Part shown: in pieces, positions 11,601 to 20,830 of the stretch | How the letters are laid out: the number at the start of each line of letters is the position of its first letter | How positions within the stretch are numbered: position 1 is the stretch's first letter | Assembly (NCBI GenBank): GCA_013400115.1 | Contig: VXBP01001164.1 | Coordinates: 124,001 to 188,000 of the forward strand | DNA: 64,000 nt | Origin: Rhinopomastus cyanomelas | Lineage: Eukaryota > Chordata > Aves > Bucerotiformes > Rhinopomastidae | Direction of reading: 5' to 3' | The notes under the pieces: model-generated | What the model was told of the DNA's origin: nothing | Databases searched by the model: none | The model's input: the letters and a program-made list of their open reading frames with translations, nothing else | Translations under genes and position numbers: made by a program

Positions 11601-13767
11601 AACTGATGTTCTAGTTCCACTAGGCAGCATGGCTGCTGAAATCCCAGCACATCCCATTCCTGATATGAAGGAGCTGTCCTAGCCCAGTTGCAGGAGTCTT
11701 ATTGTGCAGTCGGGTTCGTTTGCTGTTCTTAGTTCGCTGCTCCGTCTGGGTGAATTCTGAGAAGGGGCTTGGCAAGGGGAGAGCAGTGAAGTACACAGGA
11801 AAACCATTCCCTGCAAATTCAGCAAGACACTTCTCACCGTGCCGTCTCCTAGAAGTCCCTGCTTGGCACACGCAGGTGGCTTCTGCCTGGTTGGTGTACA
11901 GCTAGTTCTGTGCCCACTACTTAGACTGAAATCATTAACATGTGTCTTGTGTGTTACCTGAATGAAAGGCGAGTTCACGGGTTATTATTGCCCATTTTTT
12001 CTCTTTGCTCCTGCACTTCCCTGTTTCGATTACAAATCCCCCTCCAGGCACAAAGCGAGCTGGACACCTACAGTGCAGCTAAAGAGTTATTTGTTCCCTA
12101 GGTGGACACTAATGAATGACTGCAGTGCTGCCCTGAGTGAGGGGGTCCCCACTATTAAAAGTTTAATAGAAAGATCTGAGAAGCTGGGGGCCAAGAGCAG
12201 GAGGAGGGGAAGGGGTAGGGGGGATGCTGTGAGTAACTCACTAAGTGCCTTCTCTGTTCCTTTGCTGCGGTGGAGATTGCACCATCTATTAGGACAGGAG
12301 CAAATTGAGAGAGCTCAGATCCCTCTGCATTCGCCCTTTGCCTTCAGCCTCACCACAAGCTGTTGAAGCTGCAAAAATGTGTTGGTTCCTTTCCACTGTA
12401 AAATCTCTGAAAGCAGCAAGAATGTGGCCTGTCTGAAAAATGAGCTAATTCAGACTTCCTTTCACTCTTATGGCTTCTTGTTCTCTTGTTTTCCTCTCAC
12501 TCCTCTTTGTTCTTTTCTCCTTAATCTTCTGTCTTTACTGTCCATATGCCTCTACCTCAGGTTTTTCAAGCCTTGGCATTGGGACAGGTGATTTAAATTG
12601 GGCACCTCAGGAGTCTTAAGAAGTATCACTTATTCAAACATTCCAGCACCCACATGAATTTCTGTCTATGAGCATAAAGTTTCATAGAAGAGTGGAAATT
12701 CATCATCTGCTATTTCAACTGGCCTAAGCATAAACAGCCCACAGTTTTCTCTCTCCTACTCAGTTGTAAGAGAGTGAAATCTAGTTCCAGTTTTGCTTTT
12801 AATTTTTTATCTGGGCTTCATTACTGTAGCATCTGTCCCTGTCAGACTGTATGAAGGAAAGGGGTTGATTATTATTGGAGATACAGATTGACTTTGGTTT
12901 CTCTCTGCTGTGTATTGCCAAGAATATTCTTAATATCTCTTATCTCTCCTTATAAAGAAACAGGATGAAGGTCTCTAATACCATTTCTATTGTGACTTCA
13001 AGAAAGAGGATTTTATTGCGGGTTCGGGTCATCGACGTATTTGATATCCCACAGCCCTGCAAAATTTGCTGTTCAAATTGCAAGGGGCAGCCAGGGAACA
13101 GCAATGGAAGAAGACTCCTAACACCAGAAGCATCTGGGAGCTAGAATTCTGCTGGAGCGACCTGTAGCCAAAGGGATTCAACTTGATTTTCCTGGTGGGA
13201 TATCATAACCCGCCTCCGTTTTGGCAGGAGAGATCTGGGATTATGAACTTACACCGACCTTTTTGAAGCTGGTAAGGAAAGTAGCTGGAGGAACTAAAAT
13301 GCAGCATCTCCTCCACAGTTCTTTGGACCACCCCGTGTCATCTCTCCTGTAAAACCCTTCTAGAAGGAAACACAAGGACATCCTGAGCCTGCAAAGGTGT
13401 CGTGAAAAGATAGCTGAATGTGATGCTTGCTCTCTTTGAAACAGCCTGCCTAAGAGCAGGCCTGCAGAAGAGGTGTTTGCCCAGACAACCTGTCAGCACA
13501 GGTTTCTCAAGATTGCTGCCCAGATTAACATGTCAGATTCCTGTTTGGAAATACCTGGAGCGGATCCACGCGGCTTACCCGCGCTTTCCTTTCTCACTGC
13601 CTTTCCCTCAGACAACAGGGCTCTGGCTGAACAGGAGCCCTCAGACACACGTAAGCCGACTCATTGCGGAACAGCTTCTAGAGCAGAGCTAGATGGTTTT
13701 TTTTGCAAGTCACAATGACACAATTTTTGCCGTTCCTGAGCATGAGGGGAGTGCAATGATATGTTCT
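5632..13767. other. 8.1 kb of unique sequence without recognised genes or CR1
   Basis: I find no recognisable protein, RNA gene or transposable element. The longest frame is 227 codons on the minus strand (8090-8773); others reach about 140 codons (9899-10324, 11962-12366), and none has a family I know. A pyrimidine-rich run lies at about 12470-12570. The stretch could be intergenic or a long intron. Confidence 0.4.
12516..12573. repeat. 58-bp dispersed repeat, copy 1
   Basis: The segment from TCTCCTTAATC to TTTCAAGCCT recurs at 14273-14330 with three mismatches. Both copies are in the same orientation, 1.76 kb apart, and their flanks differ. The source family is unknown. Confidence 0.7.
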
Positions 13768-13856
13768 GTTGGTCTAGGGGATCCTGCTGTGGCAGGGGGA
13801 TTGGACTAGATGATCTAGGTCCCTTCCGATCCGTGATGGTTCTATGATCCTTTGAT
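13768..13856 (+). mobile_element. CR1 LINE terminal 3' fragment
   Basis: Only the last 90 bp of a CR1 survive: GGTCTAGGGGATCCTGCTGTGGC, the GGACTAGATGATCT block with a small deletion before AGGTCCC, and a decayed octamer tail ending in TTTGAT. Confidence 0.88.
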
Positions 13857-14272
13857 CCACAGCTAGGGAACCTTCAACATTTCCTTTTGCCCGTAACACG
13901 GTTATGGAGATTGGGAGGGTGGGATTTGGATTACTGACTTTTCAGTTAGCCAAGAATTTGCAATTAGCTACACCCCAAGATTTTGTCATGTAATATTCTT
14001 TTGTGTGACTTGCATTATAGGAGAAGCTAGATCTAAGTGAACTGGAGCCAGTAAAATACTCCTGTTCAGTCTCATTTTTTGCTTTTAGGGTGAGTTTGTC
14101 CTATTTGCATGGATGTCCTTTCAGTGATGATGCTTCTCCATTTAGTAACAGACCCAAGAGTTTGAAAACAGACCCAAGTCTTTGAAAAGTGTGTGGTAAG
14201 CTACCGTTACATCTGAGAAAGAGCTGATCTGTACACAAACAACTGAATAACTGTGTTAGGGAGAATTTTTTT
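13857..14272. other. Unique AT-rich spacer, nothing recognised
   Basis: A short local duplication of 'acagacccaag' occurs at about 14150-14175. No gene or element is recognised. Confidence 0.4.
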
Positions 14273-14330
14273 TCTCCCTAATCTTCTGTCTTTACTTTCC
14301 ATATGCCTCTACCTCATGTTTTTCAAGCCT
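14273..14330. repeat. 58-bp dispersed repeat, copy 2
   Basis: This is the second copy of the segment at 12516-12573, with three mismatches. It ends 20 bp before the first unit of the 378-bp tandem duplication. Confidence 0.7.
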
Positions 14331-14350
14331 GGAATAAAACCCCCCTCATT

Positions 14351-14728
14351 TTATCTGCAGGATGAAAAGAACAGAATTCCTGCAACCGATCAAGAAAACC
14401 TGGCACGGATTTGCTTCGTCCAACCTTTTGAAAAGTCCTTCAGGAATCAGGCTCTCCATGCTTTGGTGCTTGCAGCTCCACAAAGGGAAACATTGTCTTG
14501 GAAACCTTATTATCTTATTTCAACAATTTCAATAGCAACGCTGAATTGTATTAGCTGGCCATTTATTTTAACATCTTGGTTCTGCCAAGGGCTACAACCG
14601 TGTGTTTCACAGGAAGACACAAGAAGTCTTTGGGCGCTAAGCTGAGCCCCTACTGACTTCTGTTACAGTAAGGAAATATGCTTGGGCAGAAGCTGAGTAG
14701 CTGCCCTGAAACTTTTTGTGGCTGTGAA
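14351..14728. repeat. 378-bp tandem duplication, unit 1
   Basis: The unit runs from TTATCTGCAGGATGA to TTTTGTGGCTGTGAA and recurs 379 bp downstream. By eye the copies differ at one base (GATGAAAAG against GATGACAAG). A single N follows immediately. Such near-identity with an N at the join is what a false duplication in an assembly looks like, although a recent real duplication is possible. Short frames in it have no recognised product. Confidence 0.9.
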
Positions 14729-14729
14729 N
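14729..14729. other. Single undetermined base (N) at duplication junction
   Basis: The N lies exactly between the two 378-bp units and probably marks a contig join or an unresolved overlap rather than one uncertain base. Confidence 0.9.
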
Positions 14730-15107
14730 TTATCTGCAGGATGACAAGAACAGAATTCCTGCAACCGATCAAGAAAACCTGGCACGGATTTGCTTCGTCC
14801 AACCTTTTGAAAAGTCCTTCAGGAATCAGGCTCTCCATGCTTTGGTGCTTGCAGCTCCACAAAGGGAAACATTGTCTTGGAAACCTTATTATCTTATTTC
14901 AACAATTTCAATAGCAACGCTGAATTGTATTAGCTGGCCATTTATTTTAACATCTTGGTTCTGCCAAGGGCTACAACCGTGTGTTTCACAGGAAGACACA
15001 AGAAGTCTTTGGGCGCTAAGCTGAGCCCCTACTGACTTCTGTTACAGTAAGGAAATATGCTTGGGCAGAAGCTGAGTAGCTGCCCTGAAACTTTTTGTGG
15101 CTGTGAA
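14730..15107. repeat. 378-bp tandem duplication, unit 2
   Basis: This is the second unit. It continues into unique sequence (GTTTTTGTAGTTTGGG) after 15107, whereas unit 1 runs into the N. If the duplication is false, this copy is the true one. Confidence 0.9.
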
Positions 15108-15735
15108 GTTTTTGTAGTTTGGGATGAGTTTTAACCCGAAAGCTGACAAAGGGTTGACTCAAAGCGACATGCAGAATACCAAGTGTTGCGGGTGCATCCG
15201 TTTGTTGTGGGGTGAAGGTTCCTTTCCTGCGAGAAATTGTAGAAATGGAGCAGGCAATGAGTAATTTAGTGAATTCTGGAAATTGTTTTGTTTCTGTTGT
15301 ACCTCATTGAACTGATTTAGGGACACTTCTGGGTGAATAACTCGACTTATTTTTCTGAACAGAGGATAAATAAGTGGCACGTTTATAAAAGCCATAAACA
15401 ATGCCCAGTTTCACCCTGTGTCCTACATTAGCTTTCTCTTTTGGTTTCAGAAACCAAAGCCTTTAACAGAAGGGGTTGTAGATGTCACAACAATGAAATG
15501 TGAGCTCAGGAGACCCAAACCAACAAAACAAAATAATGTAATAAAAACATGCAAATACTACTAAATACAATTTTTTTACATTGCAGTTGATAATGTTTTT
15601 TAAAATGAATGTGTGATGTATTTGTGCACAGAAATGGTTTTATCAAAATAGAATCCAAAATATAAGCCATAACTTGTGAAGCTGGTAATGGTGTTTAAAT
15701 TATGCACACTAGATCTTGGAAAAAATGGAGCAATT
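15108..15735. other. Unique AT-rich spacer, nothing recognised
   Basis: No repeat or gene recognised. The sequence is A+T-rich around 15530-15620. Confidence 0.4.
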
Positions 15736-16067
15736 CCAGATCCAGCCTGCAAGAACATCACAGCAAGCAGGAGTGCTGTCCAGAAATACAGAGCAAAGTG
15801 CTGATTGGGAGGGAGGATCCAGATCCAACCTGCAAGAACATCGCAGCAAGCAGGAGTGCTGTCCAGAAATACAGAGCAAAGTGCTGATTGGGAGGGAGGA
15901 TCCAGATCCAACCTGCAAGAACATCGCAGCAAGCAGGAGTGCTGTCCAGAAATACAGAGCAAAGTGCTGATTGGGAGGGAGGATCCAGATCCAACCTGCA
16001 AGAACATCGCAGCAAGCAGGAGTGCTGTCCAGAAATACAGAGCAAACTGCTGATCGGGAGGGAGGAC
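15736..16067. repeat. 83-bp minisatellite, four units
   Basis: Units start at 15736, 15819, 15902 and 15985, an exact 83-bp period. Units 2 and 3 are identical by eye; unit 1 and unit 4 each carry a few changes (AGCCTGC for AACCTGC; ACTGCTGATCG for GTGCTGATTG). Because 83 is not a multiple of three, every reading frame cycles through all three phases. The minus strand of the unit has no stop in any phase, which produces long overlapping artificial frames. There are no variable spacers, so it is not an array of the CRISPR kind. Confidence 0.95.
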
Positions 16068-16801
16068 AATCTGAAGTAGCAGCTCTTTCCGGGTTTTTGA
16101 TGCCTTTAAACAGCACTTGGTCTTTGTCTTTGCAGTGAAGATACCTATGTCAGAAATGTCCTAAGGGCAAACAGCTGATCCCTTCCATTTAAGAAGTACT
16201 AATGGGTACCATTGCTCTCCGGTGCAGCGGCTCACTTAGTGCTTCAACACTCTGCCAACATCATGCACGTTCAGATCTTTCGCTGAACTGCGGGTTTACA
16301 AGCGGAAGGCGTGACATTTCCTGATATAAAGTTAAACATTTCAAGGCCCAAAATCCATGCCCAAACATTCATCTACTGGTCTACAAGTTAGGCCTTTGTT
16401 CGGACTGGAATCTCGCTATTTCCCCTAAAAACACGTTTGCTTGTGCATAAAATCACAGGACTGTGTCTGCTTGTCCTTCTGCACAGAGAAAACAGAAGTA
16501 GTCCTGTGAATTGTTCTTCTGGTGCTGCGAATAGTAGAGGTCTGGAAAGGAAAGCACGCCGCAGCAGGCGCGATGCCCCCAAAAGCAGGCTTTACAATAA
16601 CTATCTCCATTGCTGTTGAGGGCTTGCATTTCTCATCTTTCTCCTCCATATCTCTAAGAGGTGTTCGTCAGTAAGGTACCAACAACGTGCAGTAAAACAC
16701 GGAGCAGTGCTGTGATAACACTGGTATTTATGCAGCTCTTTGCAGAGCATTGAGAAAAATGAAAAATTTGAAGCTGTGGACAGTTTACAGTGTCAGCTTG
16801 G
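16068..16801. other. Unique sequence, nothing recognised
   Basis: No gene or element recognised; the frames are short and overlapping. Confidence 0.4.
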
Positions 16802-17003
16802 ATCATAGAATCAGAATCATTAGGGATTGGAAGGGACCTCAAAAGATCATCCAGTCCAATTTCCCTGCCACAGCAGGATCACCCAGACCAAGTCACACAG
16901 GAACACATCCAGGCGGGTTTTAAACATCTCCAGAGAAGGAGACTCCACAACAGCCCTGGGCAGCCTGTTCCAGTGCTCTGTCACCCGCACTGGGAAGAAG
17001 TTC
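16802..17003 (-). mobile_element. CR1 LINE 3'-end fragment
   Basis: This is a CR1 tail and 3' UTR in reverse: one octamer with an extra GAATCA, GGGATTGGAAGGGACC, then the region of the GLPRAVVESPSLEMFK codons. It is truncated in CACTGGGAAGAAGTTC. It is the last CR1 before a 10.7-kb CR1-free interval. Confidence 0.93.
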
Positions 17004-17654
17004 AGTGAGTGACAAACTCTCACAGTGTTAAAGAGCAAGGAATTGTACCAAATATGAGAGCTGAAGGGACACTGTCTTGTTCTTAGTCCTGCTGCTGAAG
17101 GATCTCTGGTTTCAGAAGTGACCTGGGAATTCTTGGTCTTGGATGGGCAAAGACTGTTAGACAACCAGCATCATCTTGGGAAGGAGGTAGCGCTGATTGG
17201 CATGAGATGGATGTCATGTACGTGGTCTCTAAAGGCCTAAGAGGATGTTGGGCTGTGGACAGAAGAGCCCCTGGGCAGAGCTTTAGGGTGCCAAATGAAC
17301 GTGAGCTAACATGATGTTGTAAGTGTTCAAAAGGATTAAAAGAGTATCAGTCTGTGAAAGAAAAGTGGAAGATATTTCTTCAAACCTGGTGGAGCCATGG
17401 GTAGAGCTTTACTGTAAGGTAACAGAGGAAGCAGCTTGTGATAGGATGATAGTAGGAATGCCAGCTTTTCTTTCTAACTGCTGTTCTCAGTCAGCTGTTC
17501 CCAGTCCCTTAGAGAAGACAAATGCCATTTACCTACAGGCATGCGGAGGGGTGCGGCCTCGTTTAAACAGCCTGCTCCTTGCAATCATTGAAAATTGCCT
17601 TTTAAATATATAACTAGGGGGATTTTGCAATTATAATTGTAGAGGGCTTTTTAG
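17004..17654. other. Unique sequence upstream of the first CpG-rich island
   Basis: A frame of 96 codons (17323-17613) has no recognised product. GC content rises sharply after 17650. Confidence 0.35.
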
Positions 17655-17767
17655 CTTGCATGTCTGGCGGAGTGCAGCGGGTGCCCCGCGAATTCACAGG
17701 TCACTGGCCCAGGGACGCGGAGGCATAGGACTCATCAGCATTGCCGAGAGAGCTGTGCACCGCAGCA

Positions 17768-17773
17768 GTCTCT

Positions 17774-17824
<51 letters not shown>

Positions 17825-17841
17825 GAGCCCACCCAGGGACG
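17768..17841 (+). tRNA. tRNA-Asn (anticodon GTT)
   Basis: This is a complete 74-nt nuclear tRNA gene for asparagine that reads AAC and AAU codons. The acceptor stem GTCTCTG pairs with CAGGGAC (one G-U type pair) with discriminator G. The D arm is GCGC/GCGC, the anticodon stem TTCGG/CCGAA encloses loop CTGTTAA with anticodon GTT at 17802-17804, and the T arm GGTGG/CCACC encloses TTCGAGC. There is no intron and the 3' CCA is not encoded, as expected in eukaryotes. The A box (about 17775-17786) and B box (GGTTCGAGCCC) are intact, so pol III transcription is expected. As far as I can recall the sequence is identical to the vertebrate tRNA-Asn-GTT consensus, which argues for a functional gene rather than a tRNA-derived SINE or pseudogene. 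No second tRNA gene was found nearby. Confidence 0.97.
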
Positions 17842-17849
17842 CCCCCCAC

Positions 17850-17853
17850 TTTT
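17850..17853 (+). terminator. Pol III T-run terminator of tRNA-Asn
   Basis: Four T residues lie 9 nt after the tRNA 3' end, the minimal pol III termination signal. Confidence 0.7.
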
Positions 17854-18555
17854 GGCGCAGGGCCACTCCGCGGGAGGCTGTCAGAGTGCCGCGGCCGGGT
17901 GGGCTGGCGCCGCGTGGTGCTGGGGAGGGGGGGGGCTCCAGCCCTGGCAGCCAGCGGGGCCGCTCTGCCGGCGGGGTGACTCGTTACCCGGCTGCGGGGC
18001 CCCTCTGCCGCGCCAAGCCCGGGCCGCTGCGGGGGAGCTCGTGTCTCCCTTCTTGTCCCCCGCCGCTCCGGCGCTGCCCGGAGGCTGTAAAGGGCAGGAG
18101 TCCCCCAGCGAGTTCATCTTACGCCCGGCTCCCGCGGGGGAAAGTGCGAAAATGCTGTTTTTGGGCTGCGTGATAATGACAGACGATGCCGAGACATCGC
18201 CGTTCCCTTCAGGGCACGACGGCGGGAGCGGCACCCCTGCACCCGCGCCGTGGCCGTCGGGTAACCTGGCGGAGTCTCGGCTGGGGGGAAATGCCATTTG
18301 CGGAGGATTAGAATAATTGCTGCGCTGCGCGACCGCCGCTGTTAACGCGCACAAGAGGCTCTTCGCCTCTCTCGGGGGACGCGGGAGCGCAGCGTCCCAG
18401 ACCTCACGACGGCTCCGAGAGAAGCCCCGCAGCAGCGCCGGCCGCGGGGCTGCTCCCCCCGCGCCGCCGCGGATCCTTCATCCACTCCAGATCTGGAGGC
18501 GCTTCCAGGCCCGTTCCCTGCGGGCAGCGCTGCTGCTGCGGGCTCACCCTGCCCG

Positions 18556-20214
18556 CCTGAAGCCGCTTTGCATAAATGCATAAATGAATGTTAACAGCAA
18601 TTATGTCGGGAGCTTCGTCTAAACGTTTCAATTAGAAGTTGGCACCTTCGCCCGTGAGCTGATTCCAGCGAGCGTGTTTCATGCGGCTGCTTTCCACACC
18701 AGCTCCTGCCTTCCAGACCAGCTCCTGCCAGCTCTGCGAGCATCTATTTACAGTTTGTAGAAAACAACGTTCGTCTCTAACATGCCCCCTCCCCAGCGAA
18801 GTTGTCTTTCACGCACCGTTCTTTCCATCTCGCCTGTTGTGAATGAAGGACACAGCCCTCTTTAAGGTCAGGCGATGCCACTGGTTTCCCACTGACGACA
18901 AGATACGATCCTCTCCGGTTCAGACACCGGAGAAAAGACATGGATTTAGACTCCCCGAAGCATCTTTTGAAAGCAATGCACCCTAAATCGTTCACGTGCT
19001 GCATCTGCAGCAGCTCGCTGGCGGGCTTTTCCTGTCACCCACATCCCTCCCGTTTGTCTAAAGCATTTTGGAAAACTGGCAGCCTTGTGCTTAGCACCAG
19101 GGCGGGTGCAGCTCGCCGCAGGACCCACCTGTTATGGTTAGCAGCACTTGACCCATAAATACTTCCTGCTGATCAGTGTAATTTTATTTTAACCAGAGTT
19201 ATTTACATAAAGCCCCTCCTTGGTCTCCCCGTGTTGTTGGCGGTGAAGGATAACTTCAGCTGGTAGCGCTGCAGTCGCTGCAGCCAGCAAAACCTCGCAG
19301 GGAACAGAAGCCCTAACTTCTGTATTCGGCTGTGTTTGGATCTTCTCGGTACAGGCAGACTTCAAGGAATCAACAAATACTAAGTGATCACGCAGGTGTA
19401 AAGCAGCCATGTCTGGAGAGGCACCGACAATTTAGGAGCTAGAATTGACCGAAGTGATACTTCATGAGGGAGGGCAAGAGGTTCTGCTCCCACCAAACAG
19501 TCCTTGCTTTCCTCAGCACGGCACAGATACATTTACACAGGCGGCTACCGCGGACCGCGAGGTTTGTTAACGCTCCCCGCGGGTGCTGCCCGCCGGTGGG
19601 CACATGACCGGGGAACCTGCTAACCACCGCTGCGGCGAGAGCTTCCTGGGGTCGAGTGCAGCAGGAGGCTCTTCCGAGTGCCCATCATGGGCTCAGTAAC
19701 CTCCTGTGACTTGTCCGCGGCGCTTGATAAACTCCTTTTGCGCAAGTGGAAAGCTCGTGCTTGGGAAGTGCCTCATCCCATCTGCTCACCCATTGCAATT
19801 AAGGTTCTGGAAAACGGGAAACTGGATACATTTTTGGAGAAAATGAGGAATCGCAGCGTTCTTGAGAGGAGTTAAAAATGTTTTAGACGTCAAAGAGGCT
19901 CTCGGTTTTCGACCATGAGAAAAAAGCCCAAGGCGGCTGTGTAATGTGACCCCGATAAACCACCCGATTCTCGGGTCAATCCACTGATCTCCGTGCAGTG
20001 TCTGGGAAACGCTGTGGAGAGGATAGCGAGGCGCTGCATCACTTGGGATGCTCAAGAAAAAAAACTTGGCATATCCAGAGAGACCTCTTAACTCCGAGGT
20101 GAATTCCGGCGTTAGTATTTCTGACCACTGTTCCCACCGATTTCTAGCACCGCTGAGGAACAGTCGAGATGCCCGGCAGATCCCAGAACCAACGCATTTC
20201 CTGCAGAAGGCAAC
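18556..20214. other. Sequence between the two GC-rich islands
   Basis: No CR1 or known gene is visible. AT-rich words with homeobox-like cores (ATGCATAAATG, CAATTAG) lie at 18570-18640. A smaller CpG-rich patch occurs at about 19540-19640. Part of a long minus-strand frame (19786-20862) crosses this stretch. Confidence 0.35.
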
Positions 20215-20830
20215 CCGGCAGTTCTGCACTGGGATCAACTCGACCCACGGGCAGCGCCCTGGTCGGCGATGGCACCGGGACGCGGGGTTGAGGGCAGCCC
20301 GGTCGCTCGAGCAGGGCAGCCGCCTTTGAAGCCGAAGGCACTGAGAGGGAAAAAGCTGCCCGCACCGGGGGAACCCCGAACCCCGCCCGACTTTACTTCT
20401 GGGGACAAGGCGAAATGCGGGCGCAAAAGAACCCTCTGCTCCTGCCACAGGGAACCCCCGGGGGCAGGTGGGCTGTGCGTGGGACCCAGGGGGATCCGCG
20501 CCTCCCCCTGCCCACCCCCGGGGTTCCCGCTGCCTCCTGCCAGCGGGCGGCGCGGCAGTGCCCCGGGACCGCGCGGAGCCGGGACATCGCAGCCGCTCAG
20601 CACCCGCCCGCCGCTCCGCACCGCACCGCAGCAGCCCGGGAGGGGCCGGCGCCGGAAGCCCAGGTGCGGGACGCGGGCCCCGGCATCTCCGCGTAGTCAC
20701 CGCGCTCCCGGGCGCTGCCTCCGGGCCGGCTTCCCCCGGCGGCGGGGGCGAGCGGGCCCGCGGCTGNGGTACGCGAGGGGCATCGCGCCGAAACGGCTGC
20801 GCCGGTGTCCGGGCTGGAAACGGGTCGGGT
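20215..20830. promoter_or_regulatory. Second CpG-island-like GC-rich region
   Basis: A compact, very GC-rich stretch with dense CG dinucleotides borders abruptly on AT-rich DNA to the right (AATATTTAATG at 20860). It could be a promoter with an unrecognised first exon. A minus-strand frame of 358 codons (19786-20862, containing an N-derived unknown residue) spans it. The N-terminal half of that frame has the Pro/Arg/Ala/Gly composition expected of translated CpG-island DNA and no domain I know. Confidence 0.6.
20767..20767. other. Single undetermined base (N) in the GC-rich island
   Basis: The N sits in the most GC-rich part of the island, where sequencing or assembly often fails; bases may be missing here. 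Confidence 0.8.

Larger units (their letters stand above)
17655..18555. promoter_or_regulatory. CpG-island-like GC-rich region around the tRNA-Asn gene
   Basis: By eye the stretch is strongly GC-rich with very many CG dinucleotides, densest at 17860-18550, in sharp contrast to the flanks. In birds such islands usually mark promoters of housekeeping or developmental genes, or pol III loci. It contains the tRNA-Asn gene near its left side. No TATA box or clear first exon could be assigned. The long overlapping frames on both strands come from the low stop-codon frequency of GC-rich DNA. Confidence 0.6.

Noticed and set aside
14253..15024. Repeated peptide frames at 14253-14645 and 14842-15024 as tandem genes
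   Set aside because: They duplicate only because the DNA is duplicated (perhaps artificially) and have no recognised homologue.
15736..16067. Possible CRISPR-like array
   Set aside because: The units are contiguous and nearly identical with no variable spacers, and the host is a bird.
15600..16116. Overlapping 84-135-codon frames with internal protein repeats
   Set aside because: They arise from the 83-bp minisatellite, whose period cycles through all phases; there is no independent coding evidence.
17768..17841. tRNA-derived SINE head instead of a tRNA gene
   Set aside because: All stems pair, the sequence matches the tRNA-Asn consensus as I recall it, a T4 terminator follows, and no SINE body or A-rich tail is present.
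17852..18631. Several 75-157-codon frames on both strands around the tRNA gene
   Set aside because: GC-rich DNA has few stops; the frames overlap on both strands and show no domain or splice structure.
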